The position numbers and the translations under genes are program-made. Positions 40,561 through 48,911 of a DNA stretch of 54,762 nucleotides are shown here, piece after piece (the stretch's first letter is position 1; the number at the start of each line of letters is the position of its first letter). This stretch comes from Myxococcota bacterium (GTDB lineage: Bacteria; Myxococcota_C; UBA6777). The notes below the pieces were generated by a model. It did not search any database and was not told the origin of the DNA. It saw only the letters and a list, made by a program, of their open reading frames with translations. The stretch spans positions 1 to 54,762 of the forward strand of contig JAKLKB010000063.1 of assembly GCA_023150835.1 (NCBI GenBank), read 5' to 3'.

Positions 40561-42342
40561 ATGCGACTTACCTGCTTCAGTTGCCATTACCTCTTTGAGG
40601 TAGACCCCGCCCAATGCCCAGAAGGTGTTGTTTATTGTCCGCAATGCTATGCGGCCAATCCCCTCACCCAAGCCTATCTGACCATGACCCTCGAAGACGG
40701 AAGCACCAAGCAGTACCGTCTCGGAACCCACAACACCGTCGGTCGACACCCCAACAACACCATCCAGATCCTCGACCGCATGATCTCCAAAGATCATGCC
40801 CGTATCTCGCTGGAAAACGGCCACTACAAAGTGACGGATCTCGAAAGCCGAAACGGAACCTTCGTCGACGATCAACAAGTCACAGATGCCATCTTGACCG
40901 ATGGCACCGAAGTTCGCTTTGGAACGGTCGCCCTGCGCTTCCACGTCCGCCCGATCTCCGACCTCCACCACACACACCCCGAAGCCATGAACACCATGGC
41001 CGAAAGCACTTTCTTTTTCCGCGAACGCGAAGAGTCCGGACGCCGACAAGTCACCATCATCGCCGATGTCAACGCGGCCCAATCCAACATCTCCAAGATA
41101 TCCCGCGACGTCAACAAAGACTTCCTCCCCGAAAAAGAGATCCTCGACACGGATCAGATCCGCAAAGACTACGAAAAACTCCGCATCGCCCACATGCTCA
41201 ATCGCAAGATCGGCATGGAACTCAATCTCGACAAACTTCTCGATCTGATCCTCGAAGAAACATTTCGCGTTGTACCCGCTGATCGCGGCGTCATCTTCTT
41301 GTTCAACGCGCAAGGCGAAGCCGTCCCCCAATGCGTCAAACGCCGAGGCTCCCGCGACAACGAAGAAAACGACTTTAGCATCTCCAGCACCCTCCTCAAC
41401 ACCGTTGTTCGCGAGCGCGCCGGCGTGATATCTTCCGATGCCAAACTCGACGAACGCTTTGCTCGCGCCGAAAGTATCATCCTCCAAGGTATCCGCTCCG
41501 CCATGTGCGTCCCCTTCATCTCACGCTCTAGCAACGGTATCCTCGGCGTCATGCACCTCGATACACAAAGCGCCGTCGGCGTCTTTACCGAAAAAGATCT
41601 TCAACTCGTCAGCGTCGTCTCTTCGCAAGCGGCCATCGCCATCGAAAACGCCCAACTCACCCGCAAGATCGAAGAAGAAACCTTGATCCGCGCTCACCTC
41701 CAACGCTTTCTCTCCCCCGCCGTCATGGATCGCCTCAACAAAGACCACCTCACCATCCGCATGGGGGGTGAACTCGCCGAAACCACCATCATGTTCACCG
41801 ATATCCGTGGCTTCACCTCCATGAGCGAACGCTACGACGCCGAAGAGCTCGTCGCCGATCTCAACGAATACTTCGAGCTTTTGGTCGATATCATCTTTGC
41901 TCACGAAGGCACTCTCGACAAATTTATCGGCGATGCCATCATGGCCGTCTGGGGAACCCCCCAAAGCAGCCCCGAAGATCCTCGCCGCGCCGTCTTGGCT
42001 GCCCACGAGATCCAAGTCCGACTCAAAGACTTCAACGACTCCCGCATCGCCAATGGCCGACCTCCGCTTCGCACAGGTATCGGCATCAACAGCGGAAAGG
42101 TCGTCGCAGGAAACATGGGCTCCCAAAAACGACTCGAATTCACCGTCATCGGCGACAACGTCAACATCGCCTCCCGACTTTGCAGCCAAGCCGCCGGAGG
42201 CGAAGTGATCATCTCTCACTCCACCTACCAAGCCGTCCGCGAATACTTTTTGTGCGATGAACTCCCTGCTGCCGAAGTCAAAGGCAAGGCCGAAGCCCTC
42301 CAGATCTACCGCGTCGAAGGTGTTCGCGTCCCCGGACTCTAA
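40561..42342 (+). CDS. Zinc-ribbon, FHA, GAF and class III adenylate cyclase protein
   Basis: A 593-residue soluble signalling protein. Two CxxC pairs at the N-terminus (CFSC, CPQC) suggest a zinc ribbon. An FHA domain follows (about 45-125, with GRHPNNTI, SKDHARI and ESRNGTFV), which binds phosphothreonine and suggests input from the Ser/Thr kinases of this organism. A GAF domain occupies about 215-380. The class III cyclase domain (about 410-585) has both metal Asp residues (FTDIRGF and IGDAIMAVWG), the purine-selecting Lys of DKFIGDA, the Asp of VIGDNVN and the Asn/Arg pair in NIASRL. This set indicates adenylate rather than guanylate cyclase and an active enzyme. The ATG at 40561 begins the zinc ribbon; an in-frame GTG lies six codons earlier. 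Confidence 0.93.
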   Translation: MRLTCFSCHYLFEVDPAQCPEGVVYCPQCYAANPLTQAYLTMTLEDGSTKQYRLGTHNTVGRHPNNTIQILDRMISKDHARISLENGHYKVTDLESRNGTFVDDQQVTDAILTDGTEVRFGTVALRFHVRPISDLHHTHPEAMNTMAESTFFFREREESGRRQVTIIADVNAAQSNISKISRDVNKDFLPEKEILDTDQIRKDYEKLRIAHMLNRKIGMELNLDKLLDLILEETFRVVPADRGVIFLFNAQGEAVPQCVKRRGSRDNEENDFSISSTLLNTVVRERAGVISSDAKLDERFARAESIILQGIRSAMCVPFISRSSNGILGVMHLDTQSAVGVFTEKDLQLVSVVSSQAAIAIENAQLTRKIEEETLIRAHLQRFLSPAVMDRLNKDHLTIRMGGELAETTIMFTDIRGFTSMSERYDAEELVADLNEYFELLVDIIFAHEGTLDKFIGDAIMAVWGTPQSSPEDPRRAVLAAHEIQVRLKDFNDSRIANGRPPLRTGIGINSGKVVAGNMGSQKRLEFTVIGDNVNIASRLCSQAAGGEVIISHSTYQAVREYFLCDELPAAEVKGKAEALQIYRVEGVRVPGL

Positions 42343-42481
42343 CACAACCGCCCCTCTCTTCGACCTTTTGGAGGCTCACGACTCACCCCAAACAACGCTG
42401 CCGCCTGAAACAACACCGCCCCAAACACAACAAGACCTCCAAACCTCCCAACCCACAACACACTTCCACAAGGAGCGCGCA

Positions 42482-43684
42482 TTGAGTGGCTTTCATCCAT
42501 ACGGTCAAGGCGTTCATCTTGCCGAAGACGCCGAAGTCTTTGGCTGTGTCCTTGAATATGTCCACGTCGGACGCGGTTGCAGATTGTTTCACTCCGAGAT
42601 CCGAGGCTGCCCTGAATCCCCCGTGATCCTCGAAGACCACGTCTCGCTCTCTCAATGCTACGTCACCGCAAGCCCCGAAACCTACAAACACGCTTGGGGG
42701 CCTTGGCAGTTTTCCGCACAAGGAACCCGCATCGGCACAGGCAGCCGCTTTGTACAAAGCCAGATCATCAACGCACAGATCGGTCGCCACTGCCAAGGAC
42801 TTCGCTGCTCTGTCCAACGCAGCACACTTGGAGACGAGGTTCAGCTGCGGGTGCATGCGCATGTCACACTTTCCTCCCTTGCCTCCGGCACACACATCGG
42901 CTCCGAGATATCCAAGTCCATCGTCCAAGGCTCAGGCTTCGTTTCCGAACACACCGCCTCTTATCTTTCGCTCGTTGCGCCCTCTGCTTTTCCTGTCCTT
43001 GATGCCCAAGGCCGAGAGCAACTTCTCACCGACCTTCCCAACACCACCAACATCGGCGCTGGAACGGTGTTTGCGAACTACAGCGGCGAACCCCTCCCCG
43101 CTGAAACCCTCGATGCTTCGCCCGGATCACAAAAAGGAACCGCACTGATCTTCGGGGCCTTTACAGCCGTCAATAGCGTGATCGTCAACCGTTACGGAAC
43201 TCCCGACACAAACGCCGATCCCTTCGCGCTTTTACGCGATCGCGATCTCACCATCCTCGGATTTGGCTGCTTTGTCGAAAAAAAGGTGACGGGTCGCATC
43301 CCAGCTTTTTCTTATGCAGGAAGCCCCCATGCCTCAGATATCCGTATCGGATGGGTTCTTGACAAACACCCCGGCATCCTTTTGAACTTGCTCAAAAAGA
43401 TGAAGAAATCTTTACCCTCTCAGGCTCACCGCCTTCAACATCTTGTCGAAGGTACACTGCGCCTTGAGATCCGCTTGCTCGAAGAAGCTCTCCAAACCCC
43501 CCAACGCAGCCCCTTCCACCCAACACAGATCGAAGCGGGCCTCCGATGTTTTCATTCCCATCTTGACGGGCGATGGAAGATCGACGAACAAGGCGATCTC
43601 TGCACCCGTTGGTTCGCCGACGACCTCACCAAACGCTGGACTCCCGCAGCTTCCATAGACCCCACACAAAGGAAAGCTCATTGA
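42482..43684 (+). CDS. Parallel beta-helix (hexapeptide-type) protein, putative nucleotidyl/acyltransferase relative
   Basis: A 400-residue protein. Residues about 10-150 are a run of short repeats of the left-handed beta-helix kind (HLAEDAEVFGCVLEYVHVG, then GTRIGTGSRFVQSQIINAQI, then GSEISKSIVQGSGFVSEHT). The fold is used by sugar-nucleotide acetyl/uridyltransferases. A second half with NTTNIGAGTVFANYSGE and an Asn/Gly-rich loop continues the helix, and the C-terminal 100 residues are helical. No nucleotidyltransferase signature is visible, so the activity is open. The start is a TTG at 42482 chosen because AGGAG lies six bases ahead; no ATG fits. It follows the cyclase by 139 bp and its stop overlaps the yicC start. 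Confidence 0.7.
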   Translation: MSGFHPYGQGVHLAEDAEVFGCVLEYVHVGRGCRLFHSEIRGCPESPVILEDHVSLSQCYVTASPETYKHAWGPWQFSAQGTRIGTGSRFVQSQIINAQIGRHCQGLRCSVQRSTLGDEVQLRVHAHVTLSSLASGTHIGSEISKSIVQGSGFVSEHTASYLSLVAPSAFPVLDAQGREQLLTDLPNTTNIGAGTVFANYSGEPLPAETLDASPGSQKGTALIFGAFTAVNSVIVNRYGTPDTNADPFALLRDRDLTILGFGCFVEKKVTGRIPAFSYAGSPHASDIRIGWVLDKHPGILLNLLKKMKKSLPSQAHRLQHLVEGTLRLEIRLLEEALQTPQRSPFHPTQIEAGLRCFHSHLDGRWKIDEQGDLCTRWFADDLTKRWTPAASIDPTQRKAH

Positions 43685-44589
43685 ACAGGACGCCTGCCCC
43701 CCTCCCGATCTACAGCATGACTGGCTTTGGCCGCGCAGAACGCCGTGTCGATGACATCCCCTTGATCGTCGAGATCAAAGGCGTCAACCACCGCTACAAC
43801 GATATCAAGATCCGCCTCCCTTCTTTCCTCAACGATTGCGAACACCTCATCCGACAACATCTGCAAAACACCCTCTCTCGCGGCAGAACCGAAGTCTCTA
43901 TCCGCTTTGGTGACAACCCCGAACTGCTCAGCCATCCACGCCTCAACCTTGAACTCGTCCACCACTACCGCCGTCTCTACGCCCAACTCCAAGCCACCCT
44001 CGACAACGACGACCATCCCACACTCTCCGCAGAAAAGCTGTTCCTCTTCCCCGGCATCCTTCTCACAGGACTCGATCCCACAGACTCCGAAGAACTCCGC
44101 TCTCATCTCTTTGAGACCCTCGAATCCGCCCTCCAACCCTTCTTGCAGATGCGCCAAAGCGAAGGCGAGCATCTACGCCTCGATATCCAACAGCGCCTCC
44201 AATCCATCCAAGACGCCCTCCACCAGATCGCCGAGCGCGCCCCCTCCCTACCGATGGAACAGTTTCACAAGCTTCAACAACGCCTACACTCCTTTCCGCT
44301 CACACAACCGATCGAACCCCAACGCATCCACCAAGAGATCGCTCTGTTGGCCGATCGTGCCGATATCTCCGAAGAGATCACACGCCTCCAAAGTCACCTC
44401 ACACAATTCCTCCAACTCCTCGAAACAGGCGGTGTGATCGGCAGACGCCTTGACTTTCTCTGCCAAGAGATGCACCGAGAAGCCACCACCATGGGCGTCA
44501 AAGCCCAAGACGGACCCATCACACACCTGCTTTTGCCCATCAAAGCCGAGATCGAAAAGATCCGCGAACAAGTCCAAAATATCGAATGA
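43681..44589 (+). CDS. yicC: YicC-family endoribonuclease
   Basis: A 302-residue protein of the YicC/YloC family, endoribonucleases that degrade small RNAs and mRNAs. The hallmark N-terminus SMTGFGRAE and VEIKGVNHRYNDIKIRLPS are intact. The C-terminal block VIGRRLDFLCQEMHREATTMG with the conserved Glu-rich helix matches the catalytic DUF1732 region. A TTG at 43681 overlaps the previous stop (TTGA) and has AAGGAAAG upstream; the ATG at 43717 would give the canonical 290-residue form but has no ribosome site. It lies directly before gmk, a conserved gene order in many bacteria. Confidence 0.93.
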   Translation: MNRTPAPLPIYSMTGFGRAERRVDDIPLIVEIKGVNHRYNDIKIRLPSFLNDCEHLIRQHLQNTLSRGRTEVSIRFGDNPELLSHPRLNLELVHHYRRLYAQLQATLDNDDHPTLSAEKLFLFPGILLTGLDPTDSEELRSHLFETLESALQPFLQMRQSEGEHLRLDIQQRLQSIQDALHQIAERAPSLPMEQFHKLQQRLHSFPLTQPIEPQRIHQEIALLADRADISEEITRLQSHLTQFLQLLETGGVIGRRLDFLCQEMHREATTMGVKAQDGPITHLLLPIKAEIEKIREQVQNIE

Positions 44590-44615
44590 CTCGACCCCAA
44601 AAAGGAACCGCACCC

Positions 44616-45251
44616 ATGTCCGCGCCATTTCAAGGAGAAGGTCTGTTGTTGGTGATCGCCGCAAGCTCGGGTACCGGAAAATCCACCCTTTGCCAAGCGC
44701 TTTTGCACACCTCGCCCCGCTACACTCTCTCCGTCTCCTACACCACCCGCCCTCCCCGAAACAACGAACAAGACGGCGTCCACTACCACTTTGTCTCCAA
44801 AGACACCTTCGAGCAGATGATCCAACGCGAAGCTTTTCTCGAATGGGCCTGTGTTCACGACAACTACTATGGGACAGGCCGCAGCGCCACCGAAGACCTT
44901 CTCCGTCAAGGCTACGACGTCCTGCTCGATATCGACGTCCAAGGCGCTCGACAGATCCGCAAGATCTTTGGAAACCAAGCCACGCTGATCTTCTTGCTGC
45001 CCCCCTCTTGGGACGCGATGGTTCAACGCCTTGTCGGGCGCGGCACAGAATCCCAAGAAAAGATCCAACGGCGGCTCCAAACCGCTCGCACCGAACTCCC
45101 TGCTGCCACCGAGTTTGATTACATCGTCGAAAACGACGCTCTCGACGAAGCGGTCCAAACATTCCACTCGATCTGCCGCAGCGAACGCCACACCGCCAAA
45201 CGTATGCACGCTCATCTCCAAGCTTTTCTTCAACGCATCCCTTCCCCCTAA
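44616..45251 (+). CDS. gmk: Guanylate kinase
   Basis: A 211-residue kinase that converts GMP to GDP with ATP. The P-loop reads ASSGTGKST; the GMP-binding region has SVSYTTRPPRNNEQDGVHYH and FLEWACVHDNYYGTG; the VLLDIDVQGARQI strand and the RLVGRGTESQEKIQRRL lid follow. The length is typical. The ATG at 44616 has AAGGAA nine bases upstream. An alternative ATG at 44586 overlaps the yicC stop (ATGA) and would add ten residues. The rpoZ gene that often follows gmk is absent here; a crotonase gene follows instead. Confidence 0.96.
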   Translation: MSAPFQGEGLLLVIAASSGTGKSTLCQALLHTSPRYTLSVSYTTRPPRNNEQDGVHYHFVSKDTFEQMIQREAFLEWACVHDNYYGTGRSATEDLLRQGYDVLLDIDVQGARQIRKIFGNQATLIFLLPPSWDAMVQRLVGRGTESQEKIQRRLQTARTELPAATEFDYIVENDALDEAVQTFHSICRSERHTAKRMHAHLQAFLQRIPSP

Positions 45252-45275
45252 ACGACCAACCCAAGGAGCTTTCTC

Positions 45276-46058
45276 ATGTCTGGATTGCAACATCTCCTAA
45301 TCGAAGATCGCGATGGCACCCGCATCATCACCCTCAACCGCCCCCAAGCCCTCAACGCCCTCAACAAAGACGTCTTGATCGAACTCGACCAAGCCCTCAA
45401 CCACACCATGATGGACAACAATATCGGTGTCGTGATCCTCACTGGTGCGGGAGATCGAGCCTTTGTCGCAGGTGCCGATATCAAGTCCATGCAAGACTTT
45501 AACACCGCTGACGCTTACGCCTTCGCAAGCATCGGACACAGCGTCTTTATGCGGCTCGAAGCCATGCCCCAACCTGTGATCGCTGCCGTCAATGGCGTCG
45601 CTTTTGGCGGTGGCACCGAACTCGCGCTCGCTTGTGACTTTATTTATGCCTCCTCCAAAGCCCGCTTTGGACTCCCCGAAGTCAAACTCGGCCTGATGCC
45701 CGGCTTTGGCGGAACCCAACGCCTGATGCGCAAGATCCCCCAAGGCATGGCCCGCGAACTCATCTACACCGGCGAACCCATCTCCGCCGAAGAAGCCCTT
45801 CGCCTCGGACTCGTCAACAAGATCACCGAACCCGACGCACTCCTCGATGCTTGCCTTGCGACCGCCCAAAAGATCCTCGCACGCAGCCATATCGCCGTCG
45901 CCTCCGCAAAAAAAACCATGCTGCATGGCGCAGAAGTCAGCCTCCCTCACGGATGTACCGCAGAGATCAGCACCTTCGCCATGCTGTTTTCGAGCGATCA
46001 CCCCCGCGAAGGCGTCTCCGCTTTCCTCGAAAAGCGCGACCCCCAATTCAAAAAATAG
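45276..46058 (+). CDS. Enoyl-CoA hydratase/isomerase family protein
   Basis: A 260-residue crotonase-fold enzyme. The oxyanion-hole block AFVAGADIKSM and the second block NGVAFGGGTELALACD are present. Both catalytic glutamates of true enoyl-CoA hydratases are in place, Glu115 (GGTELA) and Glu135 (FGLPEVKLG), twenty residues apart as in the rat enzyme. This favours hydration of 2-trans-enoyl-CoA, as in fatty-acid oxidation. AAGGAG lies seven bases ahead of the ATG. It follows gmk by 24 bp in the same direction and is probably in the same transcript, without an obvious functional link. Confidence 0.94.
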   Translation: MSGLQHLLIEDRDGTRIITLNRPQALNALNKDVLIELDQALNHTMMDNNIGVVILTGAGDRAFVAGADIKSMQDFNTADAYAFASIGHSVFMRLEAMPQPVIAAVNGVAFGGGTELALACDFIYASSKARFGLPEVKLGLMPGFGGTQRLMRKIPQGMARELIYTGEPISAEEALRLGLVNKITEPDALLDACLATAQKILARSHIAVASAKKTMLHGAEVSLPHGCTAEISTFAMLFSSDHPREGVSAFLEKRDPQFKK

Positions 46059-46169
46059 TCCCTGCCACCCCCTCCCTCTCATCACACAGCCTCTCAATCG
46101 CCCTGACGACACACCTCAACATCCCCATCCATCAGACAAATCGCTCATGCCTCAATGAAAGGAAACCAG

Positions 46170-46895
46170 ATGACCACTCCCGACACACCACCCAAAACCT
46201 TGATCATCGTCCCCACCTACAACGAGCGCGAAAACCTCCCGCGCTTGCTTGATTCCATCCATCGCGCAGCCGAACACGCCCATGTCCTCGTCGTCGACGA
46301 CAACTCTCCCGACGGCACAGGCGATCTCGCCGAACAACGTGCTCAACACGATGATCGCGTCTTCGTTCTCCGACGCCCCGGAAAACTCGGCCTTGGCACC
46401 GCTTACCTCGACGGCTTTCGCTACGGACTCGATCGCGACTACCTGATCTTCCAACAAATGGATTGCGACTTCTCCCACGATCCAAACGATCTCCCCCGTT
46501 TCTTTTCCGCTCTTCAAGACGCTGATCTCGTCCTCGGTTCCCGCTACGTCGACGGCGGCGGCACACGCAATTGGCCGATACGCCGCAAGATCCTCAGCCG
46601 TGGCGGTAGCCTCTACGCCCGCACCATCCTCGGCCTCCCTATCCGCGATCTCACAGGCGGTTTCAAGTGCTTCCGCCGCGAAGTCCTCGAATCCATCGAT
46701 CTTGATAACGTCCGATCCGAAGGCTACTCCTTCCAGATCGAGATGACTTGGCGCACCCTCCAAAAAGGCTTTCGCGTCAAGGAGATCCCTATCCTTTTCG
46801 TCGACCGCGAACTCGGACAATCCAAAATGAACCCCGCCATCTTTCGCGAAGCCGTCCTCATGTGCTGGAAACTCCGCCTCGGCCTCGTCAAATAA
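46170..46895 (+). CDS. Polyprenol-phosphate mannosyltransferase (Dpm1-type GT2)
   Basis: A 241-residue glycosyltransferase of family GT2 close to dolichol/polyprenol monophosphomannose synthases. It has IIVPTYNERENLPRLLDSI, VDDNSPDGTGDLAE (nucleotide and metal binding), MDCDFSHDPNDLPRF (the DxD-like acceptor metal site), GSRYVDGGGTRNW and DLTGGFKCFRREVLE, all diagnostic of the Dpm1 group. It lacks the C-terminal membrane helices found in some bacterial relatives, so it would act as a peripheral protein. The ATG at 46170 has AAAGGA six bases ahead; the in-frame ATG at 46155 would place that site inside the gene. Likely role: lipid-linked mannose or related sugar donor for envelope glycosylation. 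Confidence 0.93.
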   Translation: MTTPDTPPKTLIIVPTYNERENLPRLLDSIHRAAEHAHVLVVDDNSPDGTGDLAEQRAQHDDRVFVLRRPGKLGLGTAYLDGFRYGLDRDYLIFQQMDCDFSHDPNDLPRFFSALQDADLVLGSRYVDGGGTRNWPIRRKILSRGGSLYARTILGLPIRDLTGGFKCFRREVLESIDLDNVRSEGYSFQIEMTWRTLQKGFRVKEIPILFVDRELGQSKMNPAIFREAVLMCWKLRLGLVK

Positions 46896-46913
46896 CCTCC
46901 CTCTTCCTTGTTG

Positions 46914-46940
46914 CAAAAAAAGTTGCATCGCTTTTTTTCC
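46914..46940 (+). terminator. AT-rich hairpin after the glycosyltransferase gene
   Basis: AAAAAAAG and CTTTTTTT pair around an 8-base loop about 20 bases after the stop. The T run is part of the stem, so termination strength is uncertain. Confidence 0.3.
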
Positions 46941-47083
46941 ACCGCCGTCAAAGCCAGCGACGCAAAGAGAAATGCCCGATAGATAGGTCATTTCATTCGA
47001 CAAGAAGCCCACTCAAGGCTGCTTCCCTTACAACATCGGCCTCTCTAAACACGGGTGCCGAACCACAACAAGGAGTGCTCGCC

Positions 47084-47491
47084 ATGAAACATCTTCTCAA
47101 AGTATTTGTTCTCTCCTTCTTGGGACTTGGTTTGTTCCTTTCCGATATGCCACAAGCCGAAGCTGGAAGCCGCCACAAACGCGCCATGTCTTCCCGAGGC
47201 CGCGCTCGCGTCAACGCTCGAAAAGCCCAACGCGCCCGCATCAACGCTCGTGTCCGCCATCGCGCCGCTGTTCGCCGCGCAAACAATCGCGCTCGTCGCC
47301 GTGCCGTTGTCCGTCGCGCCGCTGTCCGTCGCGCTGTCCGTCGTGCCGCTGTCCGTCGCTCTGTCCGTCGCTCTGTCCGTCGCTCTGTCCGTCGTGCCGC
47401 TGTCCGTCGCTCTGTCCGTCGTGCCGCTGTCCGTCGCTCTGTCCGTCGTGCCGCTGTCCGTCGTGCTGTTGTCCGTCGTTCCCGCCGCTGA
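47084..47491 (+). CDS. Secreted, extremely Arg-rich repeat protein
   Basis: A 135-residue protein. A clear signal peptide (MKHLLKVFVLSFLGLGLFLS, cleavage near QAEAG) is followed by about 108 residues that are mostly Arg, Ala and Val. The second half is built from AAVRR and SVRR units coded by near-identical 12- and 15-bp DNA repeats (about 47315-47485). There is no acidic patch, so the mature protein would carry a very high positive charge. AAGGAG precedes the ATG. Family not recognised. Possible roles such as binding DNA, polysaccharide or LPS outside the membrane, or antimicrobial action, are guesses from composition. The longer open frame upstream of 47084 overlaps the glycosyltransferase gene and is not used. 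Confidence 0.72.
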   Translation: MKHLLKVFVLSFLGLGLFLSDMPQAEAGSRHKRAMSSRGRARVNARKAQRARINARVRHRAAVRRANNRARRRAVVRRAAVRRAVRRAAVRRSVRRSVRRSVRRAAVRRSVRRAAVRRSVRRAAVRRAVVRRSRR

Positions 47492-47533
47492 TCTCACAAA
47501 AACTTTCCCCGCCCTTCCCACTGCCGTGACTTA

Positions 47534-47643
47534 TACGATATCCGCAAGATGTGTGATCGAAGGATCATGCGTAGATGCCCTACGGTTGGGCAGCCACAGG
47601 GGTCTGCCTACGTTTTACGATTACACGATGGGCGGATTTCGTA
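47534..47643 (+). repeat. MITE-like palindromic element, full copy
   Basis: A 110-bp copy with ends TACGATATCCG and CGGATTTCGTA. It lies three bases from the next copy, giving a tandem pair. Confidence 0.88.
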
Positions 47644-47646
47644 TGA

Positions 47647-47757
47647 TACGATATCCGTAAGAAGCGTACACAAAGCATCATTCGGAGACGCCCGATAATC
47701 GGGCAGCCACAGAGGGCTGCCTACATTTTTACGATCACACGATGGGCGGATTTCGTA
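47647..47757 (+). repeat. MITE-like palindromic element, full copy
   Basis: A 111-bp copy with the same ends as the preceding one and a core hairpin GGGCAGCC-ACAGAG-GGCTGCC. The internal sequence differs at many positions from its neighbour, so the pair is not a recent tandem duplication. Confidence 0.88.
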
Positions 47758-47786
47758 TCACAAGGGTGCTTTCGCTGCACAAAGTC

Positions 47787-48650
47787 TCAATCGACCGATT
47801 CTTCACCACCCGCCACACCACCTTGCGTTTCGTCATCCATCGAAACGATCGCCATCTCGTCGGCTTCGGTCGCTTCTTCTGGATGCAACAACTCGATCGG
47901 CTCTCCGTACAACACCCGATTGTGTGGCGTAATCTCCACATCGATCAAACGCATCATCGTCCGATAATCGGCAGATTGCGCACGACCAAGCCGCGTCAGA
48001 TCCATCGCCATCCCAAGGTCAGGCAGCGCCGAAAGATCCGCCCGAACAGGACGACACAGATCACGCGGCCACGTCCCTTTCCATCGACGGTTCGGACAAC
48101 AAGGCATCACCAAAAACGGCTCCCGCCTCCTGATCGCCACCGCGATGATCGCATCGGTCAGCTCGCCACATGCGTGACAGCCCATCCAAAAAAAGCGCTG
48201 CCCATCCAACACGGGGTCTTCTTGCACACGCTCGATCCAAGCCCCCAACCGCGTCGGGAGGCGCATCACACGCGAAGAGGCTTGGGGTGACATCTCTGCA
48301 AAGATCGCCGTCAACTCCTCCGAACGGGTCGGTGTGTGCGGATCGATCAAGTACACCGCCCCCAACCGATCTGCCCGCACATACGCCGCCAACAACATCC
48401 CCGTCAAACCGTGACCACACGCGATATCCAAAGCCACCCACGGCCTTTCTTTGTCGAGCCGCTTGATCCGACGTTGCGCAAACCGCGAAAAATACAACGA
48501 CTCAAAAAACTCTTTCTTTGGGAAGTAATGGCGATCGCACAGCCGCAATGCCAAGCGATCCGCAAAACCATCGCTCCCTTCAAAGAACCGACGCTGCCCG
48601 TCCCCTAGCGGATTTCGATTCATCTGGATCATCTGACCGCGATAAAGCAT
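47787..48650 (-). CDS. Class I SAM-dependent methyltransferase-like protein
   Basis: A 287-residue protein with a Rossmann methyltransferase core. Motif I is VALDIACGHGLTGML, followed by an acidic strand end VYLIDPHTPT. The second half has FFWMGCHACGELTDAIIAVA and FLVMPCCPNRRW, a His-Ala-Cys-Gly and Pro-Cys-Cys pattern that resembles the METTL25/GSTCD-type methyltransferase group. The substrate is unknown. The ATG at 48650 has GGAGGAG eight bases upstream; a GTG three codons earlier sits too close to it. It is the downstream partner of the small lipoprotein gene (24-bp gap) on the minus strand. Confidence 0.78.
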   Translation of the reverse strand: MLYRGQMIQMNRNPLGDGQRRFFEGSDGFADRLALRLCDRHYFPKKEFFESLYFSRFAQRRIKRLDKERPWVALDIACGHGLTGMLLAAYVRADRLGAVYLIDPHTPTRSEELTAIFAEMSPQASSRVMRLPTRLGAWIERVQEDPVLDGQRFFWMGCHACGELTDAIIAVAIRRREPFLVMPCCPNRRWKGTWPRDLCRPVRADLSALPDLGMAMDLTRLGRAQSADYRTMMRLIDVEITPHNRVLYGEPIELLHPEEATEADEMAIVSMDDETQGGVAGGEESVD

Positions 48651-48674
48651 GCCCACCACTCCTCCAACACCGCG

Positions 48675-48911
48675 CTATGACTCGATGGCCCCTGCATCGG
48701 GATTGGGTGTCGCTGCAACACATCCGTCGCCCGTTGCGTTGCACACAAACCCCGCCACACAAGCGTTTTGTGATCCGGGAAAACAACGATACATACACGC
48801 CCCGCCCGGGCCGCAACGTAGCTTATTCGGACAATTCGCATCCGACGCACAACCGCATCCTTCTAAACCCAACCCAAACACCATCATCAGTCCCCAAGCC
48901 GCCAACCCCAT
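48675..48911 (-). CDS. Small Cys-rich lipoprotein
   Basis: A 78-residue predicted lipoprotein (lipobox GLEGC, Cys19). The mature part has ten Cys in 60 residues arranged as two CxxxxxCxxxxxC-type loops (CASDANCPNKLRCGPGGAC, then SQNACVAGFVCNATGDGC), like the motif at the N-termini of the lipoproteins at 31.8-34.1 kb. The start at 48911 is placed at the signal peptide; no convincing ribosome site is present, and the frame is open for 154 codons upstream across the leader repeat shared with the PEGA gene, so a longer product cannot be excluded. Function unknown. Confidence 0.65.
   Translation of the reverse strand: MGLAAWGLMMVFGLGLEGCGCASDANCPNKLRCGPGGACMYRCFPGSQNACVAGFVCNATGDGCVAATPNPDAGAIES

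Noticed and set aside
46748-47083. Upstream part of the Arg-rich protein frame
   Set aside because: It overlaps the glycosyltransferase gene; the signal peptide and AAGGAG define the start at 47084.
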